Made by a program: the position numbers and the translations under genes. The notes below the pieces were generated by a model, which was given only the letters and a program-made list of their open reading frames with translations, was not told the DNA's origin and did no database searches. Positions 1 through 9,568 of a stretch of DNA of 64,000 nucleotides are shown piece by piece (position 1 is the stretch's first letter; every line of letters begins with the position of its first letter). The DNA comes from Mayamaea pseudoterrestris (lineage: Eukaryota > Bacillariophyta > Bacillariophyceae > Sellaphorales > Sellaphoraceae): positions 992,001 through 1,056,000 of the forward strand of contig BROI01000005.1 of assembly GCA_027923505.1 (NCBI GenBank). Reading direction: 5' to 3'.

Positions 1-1705
1 CACAATGACCGTGTTAGCTATGTGGCTTCACTTCCGTAGTATGCTCTCAAATTGCCTTTGATTACCACGCAATTAGTGCAATATCCAGCCTCTCCTTTGG
101 TCCATATAGACAAGAAATGTTGGCATCAACCATCAAATTGTTGCTGTGAGAGAGAGTGTCAACAATACTGTCTTTGTTTGACAGTGTTTGTGCGCGCGAA
201 GCGCGCAAAATCTTTGCAGGCTTTGTGAAACCATTGATCCTACCACCTCCCCACCCCGCGAATGTGTTTGACCTCCACAAAAACAAATTGCTTGTAGGAG
301 TAATAGTTTTAGATCGTAAGCAAATTTCGACAATATAGTATGGGAGCTGACTGGACAGAGATATTTATTTCACAAACCATTGTCAGTGACTGTTAGCTGC
401 CTCCCTGCTCCATGTCGCTAGCAGTGTAATCACCGATCATATCAAAAAGCAGCTAGACCATCGACGCTGGAAATCGACTCTCATATCGACTGCGACGCAA
501 GAAGTAGCATTGTCTCGCCCGATGAAGAGAAGCTAGCTTCGCCACAGCCGTGAGGGAAGTGTGCGTTTACATCAAGCTATGGTACGCCGCTGTTGCCATG
601 CTACCTTCCTCAATTTCGTTGCCATTTCTAGAACGGTTGATTATGATAAGGCTGATGTGGTTATTATGACTACCCCTACCCCTTCACTTATGCACGGCCC
701 GAAATTCGGAGTTTCCATAGTCGTTTCTACCGATGATGTCCTCTTGTGCCCGCGACTTTAGTGATGGAGCCTCGTTAGTTACTTCATGTGTCATGGTGTG
801 CTTCCCGTGATGAAGTATCGAGAGATACATTGAGAGCATCAGGCAGGCTTGGGCTTCGTCGATGCCGCGCAACGCGCGACTGTGCAGCCCATGCTGTCGG
901 GCACACGCAGCCGACGTTACCGTAAGCGAAAGACGACGTTGCACGAAAGTCAAAATATTTGGCTAAATCTAATTTACCTTATACCCTCAATAAACAATCT
1001 ACTAGTAGATGAAATCACTTTCGACTCAATGAATCCTGCAGGAAGTTAATTCCTCGATTCCACGTCTTTCGGAGCGAAGTGCTAGAGCCTTCAAACTAAA
1101 CAAGTGGGGGTTAAGAGATGAAACGAATCTCGGAAATGAGAGATGTTGAAGACAGGTAAAACAATCGCAGTTTCGTATATGTATACAGTAGACGACACGC
1201 CACCCTCGCCAGCCGCCAGCCCAAGTGTCTCTCACTTACATTCTTCTCTTGTGTTTGTGCTCCGGCGGAAGGTCTCATTGATTCGTACTGCGCCTCGAGA
1301 GACTCTGTAGCAAAGCAAAATAAAGCACAAGAATTAGTTATATTCAGACAGTTGATAAGTCAAGAGGCTCATTATGTGTTCGCACCTCGTAACTTCCATT
1401 TCCACGAGAGCCGTTCTCGGTATGATAACTGCTGATGAACAAGAAGAAAGGACGTGCCAGCAAATGCAACGCCTACAAAGAGGGATGGCATGTGAATAGC
1501 CATTGAATTACTGAACGATAGATGAATAGACAAGTTGTAAAGCTGGCGATGATCGACCAACGCGTCGTGGTCGAAGTCGAAATCGATGGAACGCGATTGC
1601 AACATCGTACCGGTATCAACATTCATTTTCAGTGCCGCTTTCTCACTGTCATTTTTATTGGCGCGCCAACTGCGGTATCTTGCGGCGGATGGTTTTTCTT
1701 TGATA
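1..1705. other. Intergenic or unassigned region, no recognisable gene
   Basis: Only short open frames without family resemblance are present on either strand. Two small perfect hairpins lie side by side near 167-185 and 191-207. An 8-bp palindrome GGCGCGCC is at 1660-1667 and TACCGGTA at 1608-1615. The stretch ends at the TA dinucleotide into which the transposon at 1706 inserted. I see no conserved protein, RNA gene or repeat family here. Confidence 0.5.
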
Positions 1706-1769
1706 CTACGAATTCGAGAACAATTGACACGTCAACGGCTTTTCAATGACGCTCAAAGGAGTCTCAAGG
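1706..1769 (+). repeat. Left terminal inverted repeat of the transposon (64 bp)
   Basis: This 64-bp stretch is identical to the reverse complement of 5399-5462. It starts CTACGAATTC directly after the TA at 1704-1705. Just inside, the string GACGCTCAA (1748-1756) recurs inverted as TTGAGCGTC near 1788, which could be a subterminal transposase-binding site. Confidence 0.95.
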
Positions 1770-2154
1770 CTTCGCCAACCAATCTCGTTGAGCGTCAAAA
1801 AACAGTTTCGCCGCCATCACCATGGCGGAGCATCGTCTTTAACTATATTTAACAACCATTACCTCGGTTTTTAGAGCGTAAGTAGAGCAATTAGAGCAAG
1901 ACGAATCCATCTGTGCTATTTGTTTTGACGCGGCGCATCAGGAATGCTCCCGATCAGTGCGTCATGATTCGTCGTCGCAGCATGCAGCTTGACGCCTCCG
2001 CCATCACCATCAAGCATCGATACATTTGATGTTTAAATTTCCTTTCAAATGCCTCACTTGTCATTTTTGTTATTCTTTTGAACAGGAATGGTTTGCTTGA
2101 AGGAAAGCTTTAAATTTGATACAACCGCCATCAAGCCGCCACTACAACACCATC

Positions 2155-3284
2155 ATGCCTCGTGCTGATCCTGCCGACATTGTCGCACGCGAGCGCTCGG
2201 CTGCTGGCTTAGCGCGGCAACTTGGAGCTCTTCGTCAAGCGCCTCCTCATCCTTCACGTGGTGGTTCCACTGGCTATCCAGTCTCACAGCGGGAGCAAGA
2301 GCTGGCTCGTGAGCAGCAAGGGCTTCCAGTCGCCATGTCGCGCAGCACAATGTATCGGTACCGAGTCAATGGAGTCAATCCAAAGAGAGCAACCGGAAAT
2401 AGGCAGAGAGAAGTTTTGGTTGGACTTTCGCAAATTGCATTGGCCATCATTTTGTTTGCACATCCAGAAGCCAGTGTTGATCAAATTGCAACGTTCATTT
2501 ACGCCAACACTGGCGAAGTTGTCTCCCGCTCTCAAGTGTCAGAACGCATGGCAGAGCTCCAGATTTCAAAAAAGAAAGCATCTACAGAAGCATACCAAGC
2601 ATTTACCCCAGTCAATATGCTTCGGGCGACATGGTTTTGGAGTCAGCCACCACCACTTGGTGTAGTGACGGTGCGGCGCAATCAATTCATTGATTTTGAC
2701 GAGTGTGCGTTCAACCTTGAGAAACAAACCGTTCCACAGGACATTCAGCCGTTGGTGTTCGCATCCGCAAGCCAGGACACTACAGCAGAGACCAGAAGAT
2801 TACTTTGCTCATGGCAATTGAGCCTGGTGACCCAGCGTTGCCTCCCAATGTAGCTGGAAGCGTCGACAATCCTCGCCGTTGGTTTCGGACGTACATGGAT
2901 CCAGGGACAACAGCAGAACGATTTGCAGACTTTTGCAACATTGTCTGTACTACTTGTGAGAATAGCGGCCTGCCTGTGGATGGAGATCGGGTTTTATTGT
3001 GGGATAATCTGGCTTCTCATGGTGCTGGCATTGTTTACCAAACAGTAGTGGGCCGCGCGCTTCCTCAACGCTTTCGAATCATACCTAGACCACCCTATCA
3101 GCCCAAATATGGTCCAATTGAGTATGCCTTTTGTATGATTGGTGTTCAGCTTCGAGAAATGTCTCGCCAGCACTGGACAGTGCAGCATCTTGAGCAAGCA
3201 ATTCACCAAGTATGCGCTGCCATTGGTCGCAGTGGCGGCTTTGATCGAACGTTTGCGCATTGCGGATACCAAGTTTTAAACTAA
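2155..3284 (+). pseudogene. DDE transposase (Tc1/mariner/IS630-like), one frameshift
   Basis: The first ATG is at 2155; the open frame extends further up only through a TTG. The N-terminal part has a basic DNA-binding-like region. The first catalytic Asp is in IDFDECAF (about 2692-2716). The second is in LLWDNLASHG (about 2995-3024), followed with 38 residues between by the Glu of the GPIEYAF block, so the triad is of DD38E type. The reading frame changes once, between about 2750 and 2770; after the change the frame reads RKPGHYSRDQKITLLMAI, typical of this family. Catalytic residues are otherwise intact, so decay is slight or the shift is a sequencing error. The gene converges on the minus-strand gene ending at 3486. 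Confidence 0.88.
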
Positions 3285-3485
3285 CAGAACTATTTTGATT
3301 TGTAAATAGATACTGTATTATATAAAGTAGGAGCTGGTGCGTCTATCTTAATGGCCAATGCTGATGCACGACTCGGGTGTAGCACGCACCTCAGCTCCAC
3401 GTTCTGCAAGTCTTCAAGACGATTCAAGCGCCTCCAGTGGCTTGTGAACGTGGTCTACTGTAGAGAAATCTCTTCTTTGAAAGTC

Positions 3486-5304
3486 CTAGCTGAATCGAGT
3501 GGCAAGGACATGGATGCGCTTCTTCAGCTTCTCTTCGTCTGCTTGCATCATTGCTAGGCTTCCCAGCTTGGAGCAAATGGAATTCGTATCGCGGAAGCGA
3601 GGATGATCTTGCGAAAAGAGACTGTCACAGAAAACACCATGGCCTTTGTCTTCAAAACCATCCGCTGACATGATGTCAAGCAGCAAGCCAAGGATGAGTT
3701 CCTTCTTCTGCTCAAGCTCTGGGTCGGAGGCTTGCTTCAACGGTGTACTCTCGCGCAAATGCGCTGGGCTGTTCTCAAGTGGAGACACTCGAAGCAAGTT
3801 ATTGCGTGAAACTCGGTTGCCGGTTGCTGCATTGGGAGGGACCGTAATGCCTGCTCGCTTGTTGGATGAGCTGGTGGCAAATGACATGTTGCGCTTTGTG
3901 GCAATGTCATTTTCACCAGCATTTGTTGCTGCGAGTCGCTTGTTCTTGCGGATCTGATCAATTGAGAACCCTCCATGATAAGTAGTAAGAGCACCAGTTG
4001 CTTCTTGTGCAGCCAAGCGTAGCTGCATATTTCCTTGGAGGAGAGGGTCATGGAGAAGGTTGACGGCTGTCATGCTGCAAATGTCTGGAAACAACGCTTG
4101 CGAATCTGCGCATAGATTTCCATCCACAACCTCTCGCGCAGAGCATGCAAACACATCTCGTACAGTAGAGCAAAAATCAACGGTTGGGCCTGTAGTTAAC
4201 AAGTAGATCATGTGAGTCTGTGAGTTGCGCGTATGGATGGCAAGCATGACAAGAATCCATGAACGTACGTTGGAACGAATCACCTTCACGCGCTGACAGT
4301 GCCATTTCCGCAATCTTACGATGATCAGCTGAATAGTATCCAGCGCAACAAGTTGACTTGCAAATACTGCAGCTACAATCCATGCCAAGGGGACCTTGGA
4401 CCAGTGGCCGCTGCATACCTGCATCCATCAAAGCCTTGCACGCGTAGCAGCTGCATTCGCTTGATCCGCAATGGAGCGAGTATGAAAAGCAAACTAGTCG
4501 CTGCGAGTAAGTCTTTCCGCATCTTGGCTTCTTGTTTGGGTTTGCGCCAGTTCCTTGCCAGTCAGCCAAAGCTTGCTTGTGCGTTGCGAGAGTGCGCTCG
4601 TTCCGTTCCTGGACTTGGCTTGGCGTGTCAAATGCGTTGATCGTCTTCTGTCCACAAACAGCGCACGCCTCTCGTGTCACTGCTTCCAAAGAATCAAAGA
4701 CCATGGAGTCTTGGACGCGCTTTCCATTCTTGTCGAGGATTTTGTAGGATGCAAGGGATTTGGGTTGCGCAGTTGACAAATGGTTGCGATGTGATTCCAG
4801 TTTGATGATTGCGCTGCGAAGGGAAGCAATGGCACTTGATGGCTTGCTGCTGCGACGAGTAGCCACAGAGTCCTCCATTTTAAAACATTCCTTGCTCTGT
4901 TCATCAAAGAGGTGGAGCTGAATGATGGTGCCGGCGCATTCGTCAGCCTTCCACTGCTTCAAGCGCGATTCTGGTTCGACAAGGATGGCATGCAAAAGTT
5001 TTGTGAGAGGCTGATCTGGACCAAGTAATGAAGCATGGAAGTCTGCCTTCTTCTCAATTTGGCGCTTCTTGAAGAGTTTGATGATCTGAAGCTTGTCAGT
5101 CCGGCTCAGAGGCTTGCGAGAGGTGGCGATGGGCAAGAGCGGCGACTCGTTCCAGGACGTGACGGTGACAGCATTGGTGTCGGCTACCAGCTCAATTTCA
5201 TCTGCCGCGAGACTTCCTTCATCATCTACATCCATTACTTCCATGTCAGAAGAGATTAGTAGTGACGCAACAGGGCTATCAATGTTAATAGGTGAGCTAT
5301 TCAT
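3486..5304 (-). CDS. Transposon-borne Cys-rich protein of unknown function (spliced, about 579 aa)
   Basis: Two exons, 5304-4269 and 4189-3486, are joined by a 79-nt GTACGT...ACAG intron that keeps frame (phase 1). The N-terminal third is acidic, then comes a Lys/Arg-rich stretch. The middle holds a dense cysteine cluster: CAVC, then CGSSECSCYACKAL, then CSCSICKSTC, followed by further Cys. This looks like a metal-binding module, but I cannot assign it to a named zinc-finger family. The C-terminal exon is rich in Ser/Asn and ends in a short charged helix. It starts about 95 bp inside the right inverted repeat and its 3' end faces the transposase. It could be a DNA-binding accessory factor, a regulator of transposition or a captured host gene; none of these is shown by the sequence. 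Confidence 0.75.
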
Positions 5305-5398
5305 TGTTACGGCAGGGCAGCCATGGTGACGTGACGAGGCGAGGAAATGTGCGGCATCGCGTCGCCGCGCGCAGGCTCAATGAATTCCGCTGGGACTC

Positions 5399-5462
5399 CC
5401 TTGAGACTCCTTTGAGCGTCATTGAAAAGCCGTTGACGTGTCAATTGTTCTCGAATTCGTAG
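5399..5462 (-). repeat. Right terminal inverted repeat of the transposon (64 bp)
   Basis: Perfect inverted copy of 1706-1769, ending ...GAATTCGTAG immediately before the TA at 5463-5464. No mismatch was found in a base-by-base comparison. Confidence 0.95.
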
Positions 5463-6112
5463 TATTATATTCTGTCGTTGGCTGTAGATTGTGACCAGGC
5501 GATGATGATTTAAACGCATCTGTGAGAACGCCTGTTAGATCCTTTGTGGTCTCATGTTGCAGAGAAATGACGATGATGCAAGGTGTGCAGTGCAGTACGC
5601 TCGGGTGAACCTTAAAATTGAAAGACATCATTTACTAGTATTCCGATTTGATGTTGCCTCGTCGCTCGTCACCGTCGCGTACAGTTGTACAGCATGGGTT
5701 CCGACAAAGGAACAAGCATACACACACATACTGAGTATTAAAGATAGTGTTTGCTTTGCATATACTGGAAAAACTCGCAGGCAAATCGGTCCGTCGACGA
5801 GCACCGAGATAAAATCACTTCCTCGGGATATGCCACTTGACAAAGTGTGCATTGGTATGATACTTTGAATGTATTTTGGACGTTAAAGGTCGCAAGTCAC
5901 TGTCATCGGCAGATGCGCGATGCGCCGACCCACCCTCGCTGACAATCAACTGACTTTGAGGGCAACCATCAACCAACGATCAACTTTTTGCTGCTCCAAT
6001 AACCTATATAAACAACTCATTGGTTCTAACAAATTAATCGAGAAACAATGGTGATATAGCGCTTAGTAAATGTTAGCATCGACTCAAGTTACTCCTGCAT
6101 TCGCAGAACCTC
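5463..6112. other. Intergenic region, no gene seen
   Basis: This is flank of the transposon and downstream region of the Psb32-like gene. A 104-codon open frame (5554-5868, plus) shows no family resemblance. A TATATAAA string lies near 6003 on the plus strand, but no plus-strand gene follows it. Confidence 0.5.
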
Positions 6113-6945
6113 TCAAAACATGCCCAAACTCTTCATACTCGGGGCAGCATCAGGTGGTTGCACGCAGTACTGCTCCTCCGACCTCAGGCAGCTCGCAGCA
6201 CTTTCAATCGCATTAATGATTGCCAAGTCAATTCCATTGTCGCGCACATAGGAGAGTGTTCCGAATTTGCCCTGGAGTCTTGTCCAAAAGACATTTGGCA
6301 GGTTAAGCTTGACGCCATCGCCAACGTTAAAGTTGAGCACATTGCCCTTTCCACCAAACTGGTCCACGACAAGAACGATGTACTTGTCGTCCTTTTGTCC
6401 CTCCTTGCCAAGGTCCCAGTAGTCACGGCTGTTGGAAAAAAGCAGAGATGTTAGCCAAGGAGGTTTACACTTCCATGTGTGACAAAAGGTACGTTTTGAT
6501 CGTATCTCCAATGATATCGCGCATTGACTCACATTGCCAGTCCAGGTGTGATTGGGTATGCCTGGCACAATACACGTAGACGAAATCCTGTGTCTCTCTC
6601 CAATGCAGTTAATAGGTCGTTCATACGTTTCGCTTGGCCCGAAGTGAGAAACTTCTCAACTTGTATGACATTGAGGCCAGATTCCTTGGGCAGCAAGTCG
6701 GGCCGGTTGACGCTTTCCAATCGTGCTGAAGCAGACAGTGGCATTAGCGTCGTTGCTATCGCAGCAGTAACAAAAAATACGCTTTTGGCGAAGAGATTTC
6801 TTCTTTGATAGTCGATTGCAAGTGGAGGTACGGGAGTTGGACTGGAAAATGCATTGACTCGACAACCACTATCGTCCATTGTCGTGGCTAGCAGTAAAAG
6901 AAGTGACGCGCATGCTCTGCGGGATCTATAATTAGTAGTCGTCAT
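6113..6945 (-). CDS. TPM-domain thylakoid-lumen protein, Psb32/TLP18.3-like
   Basis: Two exons, 6945-6533 and 6428-6113, are joined by a 104-nt GTGAGT...CAG intron and encode 242 aa. The N-terminus is a hydrophobic signal peptide followed by VNAF, an ASAF-like plastid motif. A second hydrophobic segment begins QRRNLFAK and ends SASA, a twin-arginine-type thylakoid signal. The mature part is a TPM domain: QVEKFLTSGQ, then the strand block KYIVLVVDQFGG, then NVGDGVKLNLP and a Cys-containing tail. TPM proteins of this group act in photosystem II repair in plants and cyanobacteria; the role here is inferred from that. The gene is divergent from the adenylyltransferase at 7189 over about 240 bp. 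Confidence 0.87.
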
Positions 6946-7188
6946 GATGCCCTCTACAGCTTTTGGGTGGAAAGTGTGTTAGAAGATGATGTGTGAGAGA
7001 AAAAAGTTAGTGTGATGGTTGTTGATGGTATTGTATGACGGCGATGACGTACACTTTTCGCCGACCGCGCCAGCGCGCGCAAACAGATCCGTTTTTCGAC
7101 GCGGGTCGTCCCTTACTCCTTTCAGTTTTCTCGCCATCGCAGCCTACCGGTACGCATTATTTCGCCGAATGCCTTTGGAATAGCCGCA

Positions 7189-7941
7189 ATGGAGCTCACT
7201 TTCTCGTGGTGGTGGATTGCCGGCATCGTTTTCATCGTAATTCTCACGGTGGCAGTCATTATGAATCCACTCATTTCTTTGATACTCCACCCCGTCCTTC
7301 TTCCATACCCTTGGCCATTGGACGACGAGAATGAGGAGCAGAAACACGCCGACAAAATGCGAACCGTTGTCTTTGCTGCCAGCTTTGATCCGCCTCATCT
7401 AGGGCACTTGAGGATGCTTGAATACCTTACGCGCAAGTATGGGAAGGTCCTCGTGGTGATTGGACGCAACCCATCGAAAGAGTACAAAGTCACACCCGAC
7501 CAACGCGCTGACTTGGTTCGGATTATGCTGCAACAAAATGACACTAATATTAAAAAAGACAAGAAGGTGAATAAAGTGGACAATATCCAAGTTTTAGTTG
7601 TGGAAGGATACGTTTGGCGTACCGTCATTCGCGAGGGCGCCTCGATTTTCTTTCGAGGCATTCGCACGTGGGAATCGGATGGACCAGACGAGCGAGCTTT
7701 GCAAATACTCAACACGTGGGGACCCCTGGTGCTTGGACCGCTGTGGTGGCCCATACCGACCGTTTTTATGCAAGGCGATCCAGAGTTGAACCATCTTTCG
7801 TCGACTCTTGTTCGAGAGACGTGCTTTCGCGGCTCTAACAAGAAGGAGCTGGAGCAACGCTTGAAGAAGATGGTACCAGAATTAATTGTTTGTAGGGTTG
7901 CGAGTTTGTATGGCGCTGTAAAGGAGAAGAAGAGTGATTGA
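7189..7941 (+). CDS. Phosphopantetheine adenylyltransferase-like protein with N-terminal membrane anchor
   Basis: The product has 250 aa and no intron. The first 40 residues form one or two hydrophobic segments. From about residue 58 there is a nucleotidyltransferase fold: VVFAASFDPPHLGH carries the (H/T)xGH nucleotide-binding motif, and HLSSTLVRE near residue 204 matches the ISSTxxR motif. Between them is FFRGIRTWESDGPDE, which resembles the RGLR.xxD region of CoaD-type enzymes. Such enzymes transfer AMP from ATP to 4'-phosphopantetheine in coenzyme A synthesis. Membrane anchoring is unusual for that enzyme, so another cytidylyl/adenylyltransferase specificity is possible. Start is the first ATG in frame. 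Confidence 0.8.
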   Translation: MELTFSWWWIAGIVFIVILTVAVIMNPLISLILHPVLLPYPWPLDDENEEQKHADKMRTVVFAASFDPPHLGHLRMLEYLTRKYGKVLVVIGRNPSKEYKVTPDQRADLVRIMLQQNDTNIKKDKKVNKVDNIQVLVVEGYVWRTVIREGASIFFRGIRTWESDGPDERALQILNTWGPLVLGPLWWPIPTVFMQGDPELNHLSSTLVRETCFRGSNKKELEQRLKKMVPELIVCRVASLYGAVKEKKSD

Positions 7942-8269
7942 GGCGATGAGTATGTGACTTTCTCCTGATTGGAGAGGGAACGGTTGCTGGAATGTTCGAT
8001 TGATGGTCTGAGTAGCAATGATGCTTGCGCGACACCAAGTGTTATCGCAAAAGAACTTAATTGGAAGCCTGCGATTGCGGAGCTGAAAGGGTGGATAGAC
8101 GGATAGAAATTGATCGGGGTTAAGCAACCAAATGTCTCTCTAGTGAACAGCAGACTATTCATATCTACTGGGTTACAATACCAAACAGATGGAACATACA
8201 TAAATTTAGATCAAAGATGCTCATTAATATAGAGTCATGACAGCGCGCCCGAATACAATTTACTTTAAC
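7942..8269. other. Short convergent intergenic region
   Basis: This lies between the 3' ends of the adenylyltransferase-like and La genes. No gene, hairpin or repeat was seen. Confidence 0.5.
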
Positions 8270-9568
8270 CTAACGTCTGTAATGCTTCTTCTTTCGATAA
8301 AACTTTTCCTCTTTTTTGTGACTCATCTGCTTGTTCTTGAACGCAATAAAGTCCTCCCAGTATTTCTTCTCCTCGTCGCCTTTTAAAACCTTGGCTGATG
8401 CCACTTTGGCGCTTCCCACCGTCACGTCACCCGATGCCAGCTTGAAACAAAGACCAGCCACCAGATCAGCCTCGAGAAACCGAATCGCTCCACCAGCTTG
8501 TCCCCGCGAGTAGTCAACATAAATCTTCAAGTCCTTTACTTGGTCCACTGTCATGTCGAGCCCCTGCGACACGGCGGCTAAAAGAGTTTCTCGGTCACAT
8601 TCATCAGGCAATCCCTCGAGGCGAATGACGCAGCCCGGCTTCCACTCCATGGTGAATGCTGGCGCGGCATCCGCGTTGTCTTCGTCTTCGCCATGGTCGT
8701 CGCGATTTCGCTTGTTTCTGCCATCGTCTTCACCTCCTTGTTCCTTTATCGCCTTGCGCTCCTGGACGTAATCGGCCAGGCTGCGCACCGTCAACGTTGT
8801 TTCGCCAAGCGTCAATTTGCGCTTTGGTTCCATCGCCACTCCATCCTTTACAGTAATTGTATCAGCCGCCGCCGTGTCACAATCTTCCTGCGTTGCAAAC
8901 TCTACAAAGGCCATTTTTAATGGTTCCTGCGTAAATCGCTTGCGGTCATTCGACTTGGAATAGTTTTTCCGAAACCGAAGTCGGCAGAGAGCTACCTTAC
9001 CATACTGCGCAAATAGTTCTTTGACTTGCTCCGTAGTGCACAAGTACTGCATCTTTGGAATGCTACTTTCGGTAGTCGTCGTTTCATCTTTCTTATCCTC
9101 GTCCTTGATTTCTGTTGTCGAAACTTCCACCAGCGGCAAATTTTCAACGACCAACGTGAGCGGCAAATTCTCGTCCATTTGTTCCTCCGTCCAGGGCTTT
9201 TTCAAGCCAATAGCCGTCTGATCTTCCGAAAGAACAATCATATCACTCAAACTTTCAGCTGCTTTGGCAACAATCGAAGCATCCTTGGTAATCTTGGAGA
9301 GCGTGTTGAAGCGCAAGAGCGTTGCAATCGGAACCATGTCGGCGTGTGGAGATTCGTCCTGCGGATTCACATTATTGCGACGATTGCGGGGATTTTTGTT
9401 ACTGCTGGACGACGACGTGAGAAACTTGCGGAGGAAGGCATCCTGACGGACATTGGCCGAACTAAAGAAGAAAGATAGGCGCTCCTTGACAGCGTCAATG
9501 TCGACCCCCGCAGACGAGGCAGTTGTGATCGTCTCGGTTTTCGCATTTGTTGCGTCTTCTGTTGCCAT
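8270..9568 (-). CDS. La-type RNA-binding protein (La motif plus RRMs)
   Basis: Single exon, 432 aa. Residues about 25-115 form a La motif: AVKERLSFFFSSANVRQDAFLRKFL, then IATLLRFNTLSKIT and the winged-helix end SLSDMIVLSEDQTAIGLKK. An RRM follows, with LVVENLP near residue 135, FAQYGKVALCRLRF and MAFVEFATQEDC. A charged linker (KNRDDHGEDEDN-like) leads to a C-terminal RRM (VIRLEGLPDECD ... GGAIRFLEA) and a basic tail ending KKKHYRR. La proteins bind the 3' oligo-U of new Pol III transcripts. The gene is expressed away from the 42-bp repeat array and is head to head with the gene at 10438. Confidence 0.93.
   Translation of the reverse strand: MATEDATNAKTETITTASSAGVDIDAVKERLSFFFSSANVRQDAFLRKFLTSSSSSNKNPRNRRNNVNPQDESPHADMVPIATLLRFNTLSKITKDASIVAKAAESLSDMIVLSEDQTAIGLKKPWTEEQMDENLPLTLVVENLPLVEVSTTEIKDEDKKDETTTTESSIPKMQYLCTTEQVKELFAQYGKVALCRLRFRKNYSKSNDRKRFTQEPLKMAFVEFATQEDCDTAAADTITVKDGVAMEPKRKLTLGETTLTVRSLADYVQERKAIKEQGGEDDGRNKRNRDDHGEDEDNADAAPAFTMEWKPGCVIRLEGLPDECDRETLLAAVSQGLDMTVDQVKDLKIYVDYSRGQAGGAIRFLEADLVAGLCFKLASGDVTVGSAKVASAKVLKGDEEKKYWEDFIAFKNKQMSHKKEEKFYRKKKHYRR

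Larger units (their letters stand above)
1706..5462. mobile_element. Tc1/mariner/IS630-type DNA transposon, 3757 bp, with transposase and a second gene
   Basis: The element is bounded by perfect 64-bp terminal inverted repeats starting CTACGAATTCGAGAAC, each flanked by TA (1704-1705 and 5463-5464), the target duplication expected of the Tc1/mariner superfamily. Inside are a plus-strand DDE transposase (2155-3284, one frameshift) and a convergent minus-strand spliced gene (3486-5304) that does not resemble a transposase. Identical ends suggest recent insertion; the frameshift means this copy probably cannot make its own transposase, unless it is a sequencing error. Most Tc1/mariner elements are under 2.5 kb with one gene, so this one is large. 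Whether related copies elsewhere also carry the second gene cannot be seen from this window. Confidence 0.93.

Noticed and set aside
5554-5868. 104-codon plus-strand frame next to the transposon
   Set aside because: No similarity or supporting signals; it lies in AT-rich intergenic DNA.
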